DNA of 64,000 nt from Drosophila pseudoobscura (GCF_009870125.1 NC_046679.1:186001-250000); one strand, 5' to 3'; shown: positions 13,351 to 25,456, counted from the stretch's first letter. A program made the numbers and translations. Notes: generated from the sequence alone by a model not told the origin.

Positions 13351-13645
13351 CACACGTTGACGGGTCATAGTGGCAAAGTAGTGGCCGCCAAACATGCCCA
13401 AGAGCCCATTAAAGTAGTAAACGGATGTCATGATTGTTCCTTAAATATTTGGGACTTGCGCAGCATTACTTATATAAAAACAAAATTTTCTGGATCAAAA
13501 TGCAATGATATTGTCACAACATACAGTTTTGGTTCAACGATTCTTAGTGGATATTACGATAAGACAACCCGTGATATGCGTACTGCAAAACAGGTAGATG
13601 ACGTCATATTAGCGGGAAAAATCGCGTCCCTTGATTTATTAAAGG
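13351..13645 (+). pseudogene. Orphan WD40 exon resembling Atg16, probably inactive
   Basis: The translation starts HTLTGHSGKVVAAKHAQEP and continues NIWDLRSITYIKTKFSG, then LSGYYDKTTRDMRTAKQVDD, ending IASLDLLK. This is the order of WD repeats in the C-terminal half of the autophagy protein Atg16, which binds Atg5 to recruit LC3/Atg8 lipidation. The segment is bounded by AG before CAC and by a GTGAGT donor, so it is an exon-like block and not a retrocopy. Damage is visible: the usual F-W of the second repeat is missing (a 6-nt gap), the GH of that repeat is GY, and an expected SHDR is CHDC. No continuing WD exon was recognised downstream; about 13737-13760 is only vaguely similar. It may be a partial, decaying duplicate of an Atg16 gene elsewhere. 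A diverged functional copy with unrecognised flanking exons is less likely. Confidence 0.6.
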
Positions 13646-16600
13646 GTGAGTAGTCAAAAAAAGCAAAACACCGGTCGTAGTTGGCGGACACTTTAAAATC
13701 AGCTGTGATTCTGCTCGGCATTCCTTTGACACGAGTGGCTTACAAATTTCCTTTAGATCAATTTGTGCAGTATAAATTTGGAATGTTAACGGCTTTTTCG
13801 AAACTACTGAAAAAGGACACAAATTTTTTAATTCTGTTCGTACATACTTACATGTATCTTTTAATGATTCCAAGTTTTGTCAAAATTAAATATTTAAACA
13901 TTTTCCTGCCTCATACATACATATGTGTGTATATACATATCTTTGGTTTGAGCTTAACCATAACAAAAATAGTTTTGGAATCGGTTTATTGCACAGCACA
14001 GCGGTAAAAGCGGTCAGCTAAAGCTCCAACAACAATTTGCTGGGCTCGGTAGGAAAGAGCAAAAGGTGCATCATATATTCGGATTCTTAGCCGTTTACAT
14101 TGCCATAGATGCCAATAAGCTGTTTAATAATGAAATTTTGATAGTCACAGCTGTTGTACATAAATAACAGCCACTCGAAGTCTGCTATGAATAGTACATT
14201 TGGTAGGCTGTTGGTAAAGATAATTGCTATCTACAATAGTATGAAGAGCTTCGGCCTCTGAAGCTAGCTTTAATTTCTTATTTTACCAGCATTCTCATAT
14301 GTGCCAACCTTTCTGACAATATTTGATGTTGCTGAGTCAGAAATGAAACTTGGCAGCTAATACGTTTTCCTTTTCTTCATTAAAAGTGAAAATAGGCGAT
14401 CAAAATTCCTTTATGCTTCACCGTCGGCTATAAATTTGTTCAGCACTTTGCTACGCTCAGCCTAGGAAGCCTCGTTATGGCCTAAAACTGTTCTTATAAT
14501 CTCTCCCATTACGTTTATTCCTATTGTGTGCTGTTGCTACGTAAACCTGAATTAAAAAATCGTCGTACATCAGCCTGTGCTTCCTCCCCAGACATAAACT
14601 TTGGTAGTTATGGCAATGTATGGCAATTTACTAAGAAATACCATTAATGATACTTCTACTATACAGATGTTCATAGTACATTGACAAACTGAGCTGCGAT
14701 TTCAGACAATTAAGCGTGACCACCGAATCAATCGAACGCGATGTATAATATCAGCTACATACTCGTATATAATCAATTCTTGACACGAATGCTGTGGCTG
14801 TGGAGAACAGAGCCAATTATTTGGTTTGCTGACGTCGCGCAATCGACACTATGAATCTCTAATTGGGGAAAAAATAACAGCAGCAACGTCATTTCAAATC
14901 TAGTGTAAATTTATTTTTATCGCCTTGCATGCATGCTTTAATTAAAGGCTCTTCAGATTGTACTGGAAAACAACTACAAGAACACATGAAGTTTTTCATT
15001 GCTTTTAAATCTTTAGACACTATTGAGGACTCCTTTTTGTATATACATACATTTTCGCTTAAGTTGCATTCCTAAGTAAATTAATTGAGATGAATTCAGT
15101 CAGCTACATACATACAACTATGTATATGTATGTATTTATATATGTATTTATGTTTGAATGCAGCTATGGAGAAGACGAGCCGGCGAGCAGACAGGAGAAA
15201 CTTTCACATACATATGTATGTTAATGTTCCTCTCGTAGATGAAGATACAAATCTGCACGAAGCCTGTTTCCTGTTGTGCTGAGGGTGCATTTATTTGCAT
15301 GACTCACATCAGCAGCTACAGCTAACGATACTCACATAAATGCTGAGCCCTCATACAGGCTGCAGGTGCACACCATAATGAAGATGGCACGTTGTTGAGG
15401 AAAAAATATAAACACGACATATGGACCTCTCTACCCACATTGAAAAGCGAATCATTTTTAGCATCATTTTGACCAGCACGATGATTCTGTTGAGAGTGAC
15501 GTCCTTTTTGGGCGACATAAGAGGCACATTCGGGGAAAATGTTGAGTTGCCCTTTACTGTTGGGTGCTTTTAGAAAAATTAAAGTCCAACATACGAGTAT
15601 GTATATGTTATACGTATGTATATATACATCGCAGGCGATAGCTACAAGCAAAACAATTCAGAACTGAAATCGAACGAATCATATAAATTTATGTGGGAAA
15701 CAAGTTCAAGTATATTGCTGTTCTGAACCTATGCAGACCTATTATTTCCTTGTTACAACATTAGCATTGTGGATATCTACAACATTTCAATTTTTTTTAC
15801 ATATACAAGTACATCCACAGGCCTGTGGCTCAATAGTTTTGTGGGATCCTCACAGATTTTTAGATGTTGATTCCAAACAGATGGGATGGGGTGCAGCAAC
15901 TTAATTGTTTATGCTATTCAAGTATATACATAAATATGTACATACATACATATGACTTATATGACATATGACATAGAAGTACCAAGCATATGCAATGCAT
16001 TCATAAAAAACTTTATTGAAATAGTATTTGCGTTCTAAAAGTAAATTAAAGACGTTGGTTAAACGAACACCCATTTAATAAAGTGCACTAATAATCATAT
16101 TTTATTTAAGTTCTTAAGTTTTAATAATAATAAAAGACTTCAATTCGATTATTGTTGAATTAGTTTAGATCAGACATAAAATTGCTATTTGCTATTTATA
16201 TAAAATAAATTAGATTTCTTAGTTAAACTATTTCACATACGACACAGATAATAGGGCGCTCTAATAGAACTATGATTCCGATCAATAAGTATAATCATAT
16301 GGTTTTACAAATATGAACAATATTTTTTCCAAAGTCACAAAAGAAGTTCAATGCAGAAGTCAAACTTCATTTATAAGTAAGGAAGTTGTTAGATAGAACA
16401 TATAAAACATAACACAGTATAATGTTTTACGCCATGGCTGTATTGCCAACATTTTGAATTCCACCGAACAAAACAAAATAATTGTAATTTCTCTGAAATC
16501 GTGCACTGACTAGATAAGACAAATAGCGGTTGTTATATCAGGACGACGGGTATTCTTAGCGGATATTCAGCATAACATTGCGTAAATATAGATTGCACCT

Positions 16601-16666
16601 TTTGAAGCTGACTTATAATTAAGCTGATTAGAATTATGTATAAATATATTAGAATAATGGTTGGGC
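13646..16666. other. AT-rich intergenic DNA, no gene recognised
   Basis: No coding exon is supported here. Several ATG/CAT palindromic microsatellites occur (about 13917-13940, 15110-15150, 15205-15222 and 15930-15970). The part next to 16667 probably holds the 3' UTR of the ZP-domain gene on the minus strand. Confidence 0.5.
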
Positions 16667-19600
16667 TTAATAAGAGTGTTGATACGGTTGTAGCTTCTGA
16701 CGGCGTTGATAGCAATAGGTCCAAATGGCTATAATAGCCAGCTGAGTAAGCAAAAATATTGTGGCGGCTGTAATGAGACCTAGACGAAAAAGGTGAGTAA
16801 TGATTGGAAAAAACGCGAAATAATAATTAAGTTAATTATGATAGTTAAACGTTATCATTTCAGAAATTATCTTACCAATTGCGTTCACGCAGAATCCATG
16901 GCCTTCTTCACTAGCTGTAAATGTGGTTTCATTGCCATCATAATAATCGCCACTTTCTTGCTTATTGGGTTTAAAGCCGAATTTGTCTGTGATTTGAATT
17001 GACTGAACCAGCAACATGTCACTGGGGATAGATTTCATTGACATATCGATATCCCGACGCGTACGTGACATATTATCTATGGAGGATAAACGGTTTCATA
17101 TATAGTAAATATATAGAATATTCATCCAAACTTTACTCAGCTTGAACAATAAATTACCTGTTATATTAAGAGACCTTCGCTTTCGACCATAGGACACCAA
17201 TGATCTAAATTCACCGCTGGTGTCTTCCTGGTCGCATTGGACTGGCTCACAGCTCGGCATGCAAGGTGTCACTAGTGCCCGGAACTGAACGACCTCACTT
17301 GAAGGAAACTTAAACGCGTCGAAATTGGAGAGTAAAACCTTGCCGGTAAGGGACTCCTTATAAATGGGACCCATGATGAAGTGATCGGTTGGGCATCCAT
17401 TAGAGTCGATCAAGGTAATTTCCGAGTTATCTACGCCGTCCATAGCTACCAACTCACGAATAAAGATCTCATATGGACTTTGCTCGTCAACAATTTCAAA
17501 CTTTAACGCCAGTGGATCTCCTACTTCAGCAGAGCGCATCATATCTGAGCCATCTCGGGAGGTTATACGCATTATCACATTTGGTGAGTCGACAATGACT
17601 TCCTCAGAAAGTGCTGGCATAATATCGCCGCGCACATCTAGGTCAACGCCATTGCTAACAGACTTATTTGTTAGATCATACTGACAGGCCAATGCTAAAC
17701 CCAAGTCTGACGACGTTACTATCATGTCATGGTGCTGTATAATTATATCATTGATGTAACGTCCCGAACTGCTCTGGCGGACGTTACATTCTAAGTCATG
17801 GTAATTCATACGAAATTCGAAATCTAATGCGCTCTGAACATCAATTGCGCAGGATTTAGGGGAACCTTTGGCGTACACTTTTCCATTAAACAGTTTCGAG
17901 GTGCGTATACGAGCCAGCATATCTCCGCCACCGCACTCTATAGTCACGTTATAGCAAGATGTCAACTCGTAGGTTGAGGCTTCAGGAACCTCCAGGAAAG
18001 GTTCTTGGACATCAGCGAGAGTGGCACGACTATGGTGAGATAAGCGGCATACCATGTCCCCAGTGTCGTTGTAGTCATACGAGTGACATCTAGTCGTAGA
18101 AACATCAATATTAACAAAAATTCTAAATAAAAGTCAATATATTTTTCTCACCTATAAGGGGAATTGAGGCAAAGCTCTCGACACTCATCAATACTGCTTA
18201 CTTCCTGATATACAGAATCGACTGTTTTTAGTATACGTCCGGGTAGACGCTTAAATTCGCACAACTTATTTGGTTCGTCGATGCAGTGATTTTCCAGATA
18301 GTCACTTCCTTCTTGTGTCTGAAAAGCGTTCGAGCCAGCCAAAGTTAATCGATCAAACTCACTCAGTTCACATGTTCCAGAGACTCGATCATAGTTAGCT
18401 GATCTATAAAGTTAGAAACAATCTTTTAAAAATGTATTTATACCAAATGATAAGAGGTTTTTCTAAGCTATATATATTAATCTATTCTTCAATTGTTCCA
18501 TTTGTCTGAGTTATGTGGTTGGATAGTGTATTAAAAAAGTATTTTTCTCAGAAATGTCTTACAGCCGATGGTTCTTATAGTAGCTGTATGATATAATATT
18601 CCGATTTTTAATGGATTAGGTTTTGTTACTTTTTCTACAAAAAACAGTTTTTCCCATTACGAGTTTTCCTTTGACCGATTGTTCCTATGCCATCTACATA
18701 TGTATGTATGTACATATGTATGCACTTATATAGTTCTTTGTTCCTCTCTAGGTGTTTTTGCTACTTGCATACATACATATGTATATGTACATATACATAC
18801 TGTATTCATCAGATATAAGGTTATGTTAAAGTTTCAGCCACGCCACACGCCAGTCTTTTTTTTGTGGACTGAAAACTCGAATCGTAAGAGTTCTTACCTG
18901 CATGTGAATTCTGTTTCGCTCAGACAAAGTTCAAAGCACTCGCGCCTTGACGTCAGCGACACGGAACGCTTAACTTCCGTTTTTAGCTTATAGTTTTGAA
19001 CACGATCGACATACCAAGCTCGAGCACAAGGTTTCACGGAAAGGCATGATTTTTGCGCATAAATTGTAAACACGGGAAATTGTGATTTTGTAAGAGCACC
19101 TAAAAGAAGTAAAAATAAGTAAAGAGGTAAAAATAGGCCAATTAGGAATTATTGAATTGCTAGTACTAATTTATATTAGCAACTGAATGATATGTTTATA
19201 TATGATGCTTGAATTTGCCTACCTGGCAACTGATCAGCGTGGGCGGAAAAGAGCACGCAAAGTCCTGTTTCGTAATTAACTGACTGACAAGTTTTATTTT
19301 TCCTACACGTGTCCAGGCAATCAGTAAGCATTAGCGTGCCTGGCAGAGAATCCATAAGTTTTTCAGGAGCTGAGAACACATATCTATTGAAATTATAGTA
19401 ATAGAATTATTATGGAATTATAGTAATGGAATTCATTCAATACCTTATTGTAAAAGTGTAATTCAGTTTTTTACTCACCCTGTAACAATTTCAAAGCCTA
19501 CAAGATCAGGATTACAATCTATCGGTGCATTATCATAATAAATTCCACCCTCTTCAGAACCAGATGAGCTGGATACGACTTCCTTTGAGTCTAAATCTGA

Positions 19601-19930
19601 AGCGGCCGACAAGTCAAGAGCTGAGTTGCGTGTTTCAGCCGTATGTGCTGGATCTGTACCAGTTAAGATTAAAACTGGCTCAGTTTGTGAAGCAAATTGA
19701 TGACTACTAGTATTTACTTCAGTAGTCTTTGCCTTTGATGCTGGTATTTCTGTAGGATTGGCAATCTGTTCAAGAACATTTTCTTTGTTAACAGAGGGTA
19801 CTGCTGCTGTAACGGACTCTACGGCTAATCGGCGCATTCGTAAATGTTCTTTCGCTGTAGCAACGCTATATAACATTAGCGCTAGAAATATTTGACGCAT
19901 TAAATTTATGCGTTGCGGCGTCTTAGCCAT
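16667..19930 (-). CDS. PAN/apple and zona pellucida (ZP) domain transmembrane protein
   Basis: Seven coding exons, all joined in phase: 19479-19930, 19223-19383, 18898-19099, 18152-18403, 17158-18089, 16876-17076 and 16667-16779 (2,313 nt, 770 aa). The start (MAKTPQRINLMRQIFLALML) opens a signal peptide. An acceptor at 19951-19952 shows a 5' UTR intron just upstream. A Ser/Thr-rich stretch is followed by three PAN/apple modules (about residues 144-225, 227-305 and 320-380; Cys patterns such as ECFELCLSE and ECRELCLNS). A ZP domain spans about 400-650, then a furin-type site RKRRS (about 660), one transmembrane helix (about 735-755) and a short tail ending PYQHSY. This architecture matches the fly apical-matrix proteins trynity, neyo, nyobe and morpheyus, which shape cuticle in denticle cells. 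It may be the morpheyus orthologue, but I cannot fix which member it is. Confidence 0.88.
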
Positions 19931-19950
19931 TATAACGATATGGCTTCTAT

Positions 19951-20931
19951 CTGCAAGTAACCAAAAATAATGAATGTTTAAAAAACATAACAAAAAAAAA
20001 AATGTATGTCAAATCGTTTTACACCGCTATATGCAGTAGGAGAGCAACAATGAGAGATATTCAAAATAAACAACATTTGAAGAAGATTGATTGTATGTTT
20101 AAAAACAGAAAGAAAAATTTATATATAAAGAAAGACCTGTATTTCAAATTGCTTATTTTACTGCGAATATGATGTATTTTCCTAGCAGACAGTTAAATAT
20201 AAAATTTTACATATATATATATATTAGGGCGTTAATATTGTTGTCTACTAAGCTCGCACCATCTCAATCTTCTTAAATTAATGTTGTTTTCATAAGACGT
20301 AACGAAAATAATGAAATCCCTCAGAAAAGCAACATCTCGGATACAAAATTTGTTATGGCGGCGCAGCTTACGAGTATATTAACCTGGCACGTCGACGACC
20401 TTATTGCACTATTCACAACTATTCTTAAAATTGTAGGGAGTGTGAGCTTATATTTTTCTGGTTCGCTGAGTTATATTCTTGCGCAACTGCTAAGTTAATG
20501 GCCATCGTTTATGATTGACGGTTGTGCTGTTAAGACTATCAGGGTTCATGAACTCTAATTCTACCCGAAGTACATATCGGTTTAGAACAGAGTTCGGTTG
20601 AAGTATATAATCTATACATTGCACCAAATCAACATTTTTGATTACGTTCATACACTAAATTTTGTATTAGACATATGTGCGTGTGTGTTAATGTATAGAC
20701 ATACATATGTACATAGGTTATTGCACAATACAACTTTAATACTTTCATGTCCGATTATAATTTCTTGTAGAGTTTTTAATTAGAAAAGCATTTGAAGCAT
20801 GACCTATTGTACTAGCTCTTAAAATACTAACTGTATAAAAAACATACATACATATTTATAATTTTCCGTCAGGCTCGCTATTCTAACAGTTATTCTGTGT
20901 GGATGTTTATGAATATACATTTCGAAGCAAA
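19951..20931. other. Upstream region of the ZP gene, no coding exon recognised
   Basis: An acceptor (TTACTTGCAG on the minus strand) at the left edge implies that the 5' UTR exon and promoter of the ZP-domain gene lie to the right. The non-coding first exon was not located. The sequence is AT-rich, with a short AT run near 20210-20224 and an ATG/CAT microsatellite near 20700. Confidence 0.4.
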
Positions 20932-21093
20932 ATGAGCGTGCAACAAGATTGCAAGTCGATTGTATGCATTACCGCCAATGCCAACCATCCACCAGGCACC
21001 CTAACCTGTCTTGGCTACGGTACTTTGGACCCATCCCCAAACTGACCAGTTACCATAGTAGTTTCACCAAATATACATATGTACATACATGTA
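20932..21093 (+). pseudogene. Possible dead SVWC-type (Vago-like) secreted peptide exon
   Basis: An ATG at 20932 opens a frame reading MSVQQDCKSIVCI, then PPGTLTCLGYGTLDPSPN, followed by an in-frame TGA at 21043-21045. Cys spacing and the C-G-x-x-x-P-x-P run resemble the single-domain von Willebrand factor C (SVWC) peptides of insects. In that family a Cys is expected where the TGA lies (TGC to TGA is one change). Further on, in another frame, SSFTKYTYVHTC resembles the usual TKPYP-x-CC end. Two lesions (a stop and a frameshift) argue for a pseudogene. The family call rests on pattern only and could be wrong. Confidence 0.35.
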
Positions 21094-24000
21094 CATTATA
21101 TTTACATAGAAAACGATTTACTTATTACGGTTTACGCAGCGGTCTAAAAAACCCATTACATTTACAAAAATAATATGCTTGAAAGATTTTTGAGCATTAT
21201 TTTTAAATTTTATTTTTGCCCAACAAATCTTAACTTGTCGGTCTGGTGCACACGTACAGGAATGCCAATGTAGCATGTAAGGAATGACCACTCGGGAAGC
21301 TGCGTTATAACAAGTCCATGACCATTTTTATATACACAAAGCTTGTAGAAAGCGGCAGAAGAATTAGGTCAATGATTATCGTCAAAAAGTTGTCTTGCTG
21401 TGCATAGACATATGTACATACATACATATGTATAGGTTGCAGTGCCCGCGGAGATCAGTTCGAACCTAACCGGTATGGACGCCAGAAGGAAGTGGCACTG
21501 CCTAACTATGCCGTTGATCTCATCCGATTAGTACAATTAGTCACTTATAGCCTACATTTTTTGTTCAAAATCTACCATTTATTAATGGAAAATGGTTTAA
21601 CACGATATTCCCCCTATGAAACCAAGCACGGCTGCTGATATTAATATAGAAAATAATAATTTGAATAAATAGTATGTCTCAGTTATACTTAAATGTGCTT
21701 TAAAATAAGAACTTTCCATACTTTGACGGACTTCACTTCGATTCACACTTCGCTTATTTTCGGATGCATGATGTAATTTAAAATCAGCACCAGCTAAAAG
21801 TCAATAGAAATCCGAACTCTGAAAGGAACCGCCGAAAACTTTCACCATTCTAAATGTGTTAATGATTTCATTTGATTATTCACTAGAAGGGGAAAATACT
21901 GTTCAATCTGGTGAATTTATTGTACTCAATTAATTGTGCGTATTCCATTTTATAAAATTATTAAAAATTTGGTTTTTCATTTATGTAGCTAAAAGATAGA
22001 ACGTGTAGTCACATAATTATTTTTTCTGGCGACATACGTATATTAAAAAAAAGGGCTAAACTATGTTTACATCTACATAGGGTGCTTCTTTTCTGGTACA
22101 GAAACCTTTAGAATTTCATGCCACACGGCGTAATATATGAATCTCTCTCTGTAAGTGCTTAAGTTTACTTTTTGCTGCTAACTATTTTCCACTGTCTGTC
22201 GAATAAGCCAACCGTGCCCTATTCACGTCCAACAAGCAGCCAGTCAAGCTGAAAGAGTATTTTCAACCTTATGTTTGCTAATGTTTTGACGGAACTATGA
22301 GGCTATATCACTATTAAAGAGTTCCTTGCCTTAGTGCGTTTCTACACCGGTTGCTGCAACATCTTCTTTTCCTCCATCTCAGTTCACTTATTCAGAATGA
22401 TTCTATCCCTTTTTTCAATGCTTGCATAGTCGTCCATCAGCTTGATCGCTGCTGTTCGAATAAACCGGTTAATACTTTTTTGTGATTTTTCTTAGTTATT
22501 CTTCAGTTAGAGCAAAGGTTTACATAGCTGTCTTCGCGTATCTTGCATAGCGGTTTGTTTCAAGCCAAAGACTTAAGAAATTAACTTGAACGATTACTGT
22601 GTTTGGCACATTGGGAGTCATTAAAAACTATAATATGCAGCTGGAATTCTCAATAAATAAACAACAGTTTTTATAATGTATAGATTCAAAAGAAAAGTAG
22701 TGAAATTTTTCATTGTTGCTCTCTAAAAGGCCAACTAGTAACAACAAATTTTATAGCTTAGTAACAGTAATCTGAACAGTTTTATACCATGGACAAAATA
22801 ACAAATTACCTAAGCACCAGTTCAAAAATCGATTTACACACGTTTACAGTCAATCCCGTAATACAGGCTCTAGCTTATCACACTAATCACAACAGAATAG
22901 GGAAACACTTTCGAAAGAAGTTGCACTTTACAGAGGATACAAAGAAGAAACCGAACTTGACCATTCAATGGTTGACGCAGAACTGAAATCTTCAATGCCA
23001 CCAAGTGACTTGTTATAAAAATTAGATAAAGAAGTTCTGAAGGCGCAGCCAGGTGTGTTGGTCTTCAAGAAATGCGGCAGCACACTACCTGCTTGAAGCT
23101 GGAGACCCAACATTTTCAAGAGAATGAAATTGGAAAGAGAAACAGAGGAATTCTGACAAAAGAAAGTCTTAAGGCAATGGATGCTTGAAAGAATCTCAAA
23201 TGAAAAGAAATTGTAAGCATGGTAAATCTCACCTGTAAAAAGTCTCCACAAAAACTCTACACATTCATACTTCAACGATCGAGAACACTGTGCACTGTTT
23301 TCTCTCTTTCTCTGTTCTCTTCGCCTGTTAATAACATGCTCGTTCGTACATATGTACATGTGTACCTACAAAAACAACGTTTCCGCCATACAAGCTCTAT
23401 TAATTTTGGTATGAACCTGTTAACGTATAAAATACAGGCCCACGAGTACAAAATTGACGTGGTAATAGGGTTTTCTAAGCTTACAAATGTTACTTACTTT
23501 TATATACTTTTCACTTTCACTAATATTGTACATGTGAAATGGTTTTTTCCCTATTTTCTCATTTTCTTGTCGTTAAGGCTTAATCGGATTAAACCAAAGC
23601 TGCCTATACAATTTGTGTGGGCTACATTTTGACTTTATTTGTTATATTTCGGGTAGCATTTACGGCTAGATCAATGATATTTCACAAGCTCTCAGAAAGT
23701 TGATTAGCCCACATTTTTGGCAAAGACATCAGATTGCTGCTCCGCAAGCTGGCGTTGCTTTCAAAGTATGTAAAATAAGAATAGCCCATCAAACGGTGTT
23801 TGATTTCCAAATTTATGGGTCAAGCAAATGCAAATTAGTTTGGGGTCCGATTTTCTCAAGAAACGGGTCGTGCTTGGATAACAAATGGAGTAAACAATAA
23901 ATATGTATGTATATATGTACATATAAACAAATATGGCCATTAGCCTGATACAGTTAAAAAGTTGATTGAGTGTTAAATAGAGTCAAAATGTAAAAACAGT

Positions 24001-24121
24001 CAACCTTTGTTAATCCTCGTATAATTTTTGAACAGCTATTACTCATTAGATTTCAATAGATTGTTATTGAAGTAAGAGTAATGTATCAAAATGGACATAC
24101 ACAACTGTGTGCTCCATGATT
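21094..24121. other. Intergenic DNA with coding-like fragments that I could not identify
   Basis: At 21448-21545 (plus) a frame reads DQFEPNRYGRQKEVALPNYA and then VDLIRLVQLV, with plausible codon use but no recognised family. At 22789-22983 an ATG frame of 64 codons starts MDKITNYLSTSSKIDLHTF, and more interrupted coding-like text follows to about 23200. These could be exon remnants or mobile-element debris. No intact gene is supported. ATG/CAT microsatellites lie near 21075, 21410 and 23905. Confidence 0.35.
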
Positions 24122-24362
24122 AAAACTACAAAGAACGGAAGATGGTGATCGTGCTATCATTACTTCAGAACGTAAAATAAGAATGTGTGTTTCATGGAAA
24201 CAACATATTATTGCCCTTTTAAGTTAAATTTACAATACAATAATTACAATAAAACTACAAAGAACGGAAGATGGTGATCGTGCTATCATTACTTCAGAGC
24301 GTAAAATAAGAATGTGTGTTTCATGGAAACAACATATTATTGCCCTTTTACGTTAAATTTAC
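24122..24362. repeat. 129-bp direct tandem duplication
   Basis: Copy 1 is 24122-24250 and copy 2 is 24251-24362 (112 bp of the period). Aligned bases differ at only two positions that I could see (the A/G in CAGAACG versus CAGAGCG, and TTAAGTT versus TTACGTT). This is a recent local duplication of non-coding DNA about 260 bp upstream of the protease gene. Confidence 0.92.
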
Positions 24363-24565
24363 TTTTGAAAATGTTTAATTAGCCTGCAACTTCATTACTA
24401 ATGAGAAAAGTGCTCAATCGGCAACGTGCCAGTATTGAAATATACTTTTCAAGAAAACTCAGTGATAAGAAAAGTGTCTTTCTTAATTACAAAATAATGT
24501 TCCAAACTTGTATTACTGTTGGCTCATTATTTTCAATGCTATATTCCAATGCCTATTTCAGCGTG

Positions 24566-24573
24566 TATAAATA
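24566..24573 (+). promoter_or_regulatory. TATA box of the trypsin-like gene
   Basis: TATAAATA lies 50 bp before the start codon at 24623. A start of transcription about 30 bp downstream (near 24597) would give a 5' leader of roughly 25 nt, typical of tissue-specific fly digestive-type protease genes. Confidence 0.65.
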
Positions 24574-24622
24574 AGATTCATTTTTAGGGCAATACGGTTA
24601 TTGTCTAAGACTGAGTTAAACG

Positions 24623-25456
24623 ATGTACAAATTAAAGTCGGTGCACATTTTGTTTATTCTCTTCCGTTTTTTTTTAGCTTCTGAAGAAAATCGTCAGAGT
24701 CCCCGCATAGTAGGCGGATATCCGACTGATATTGTTAACGTACCATATATAGTATCCTTGCAGCTATACGGCAACCACCATTGTGGCGGCTCAATAGTAA
24801 ATAATCGTACTATTGTAACAGCGGCCCATTGCCTTGCCGGCATACCGCGACGCCTGCTAAAAGTCAAAGTTGGTGGATCAACGCGGTCTCCTACAGATGG
24901 ACAACTATTCTCGGTTGCTTCAATTCATTACCATGAAAAATGGTCTGCCAAGTCAATGGATTATGACATTGGATTAATACGATTAGTCAATGAGTTGACT
25001 TACTCCAGAAAAGTTTGTGATATGAGCGTTCTACCTGCTCCAACATATTTACGTTTTCTTTTCCAGGTAAAAGCTATTGGGATGAATCATAGAAAGATAG
25101 CCGATGGCTCATTTGCAACCATTGCCGGATGGGGCTTTACAACTGCAGACGGTGCCAGTACACAAGTTTTACATTTCGCCCGAGTGCCAATTGTCAATCA
25201 GACAGTTTGTAGAAATTTACTCGGAAATAGAGTTACGGAACGTATGATTTGTGCTGGATATATAAATAATGGGGGTGTGGACGCCTGTCATATGGACTCT
25301 GGCGGCCCCTTAGTAGTGAGAGAGGAATTGATTGGCATTGTGTCATGGGGAATTGGATGTGCATTAAAGAAAAAGCCTGGAGTCTATGCACGAATTGAGA
25401 CTTTGTCAATTTGGTTAAACAATCTTATGAAAAAACTGAACACTGAAAAGGATTAA
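24623..25456 (+). CDS. Secreted trypsin-like serine protease (S1 family)
   Basis: The open frame starts with a hydrophobic signal (MYKLKSVHILFILFRFFLAS) and a short propeptide ending R28, then the activation site IVGG (29-32). The catalytic triad is present: H69 in TAAHC, D115 in DYDIGLI, and Ser in MDSGGP. The Asp before AC in VDACHMDSGGP predicts trypsin-like cleavage after Lys/Arg. The frame is open throughout, but 25013-25066 has all marks of a 54-nt intron (GTTTGTG donor, TTTTCTTTTCCAG acceptor) whose length is a multiple of three. Removing it joins SRK to VKAIGMN and deletes residues that match no part of the S1 fold. Exons are then 24623-25012 and 25067-25456, giving 259 aa. It has a single protease domain with no clip domain, so a digestive or reproductive-tract enzyme is likely. 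I do not recognise a specific orthologue. Confidence 0.92.
   Translation: MYKLKSVHILFILFRFFLASEENRQSPRIVGGYPTDIVNVPYIVSLQLYGNHHCGGSIVNNRTIVTAAHCLAGIPRRLLKVKVGGSTRSPTDGQLFSVASIHYHEKWSAKSMDYDIGLIRLVNELTYSRKVCDMSVLPAPTYLRFLFQVKAIGMNHRKIADGSFATIAGWGFTTADGASTQVLHFARVPIVNQTVCRNLLGNRVTERMICAGYINNGGVDACHMDSGGPLVVREELIGIVSWGIGCALKKKPGVYARIETLSIWLNNLMKKLNTEKD

Noticed and set aside
21424-21495. CAGTGCC ... GGCACTG inverted repeat as a possible RNA hairpin
   Set aside because: Only a 7-bp stem with a large loop. It does not form a microRNA-like or tRNA-like structure.
22200-22300. AERVFS-like words suggesting the end of a hAT transposase
   Set aside because: The match is too short, frames are broken, and no terminal inverted repeats or upstream transposase were found.
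22928-23359. 143-codon minus-strand open frame
   Set aside because: Composition is Phe/Leu/Ser-rich as expected for the reverse of AT-rich DNA. No domain and no splice partner.
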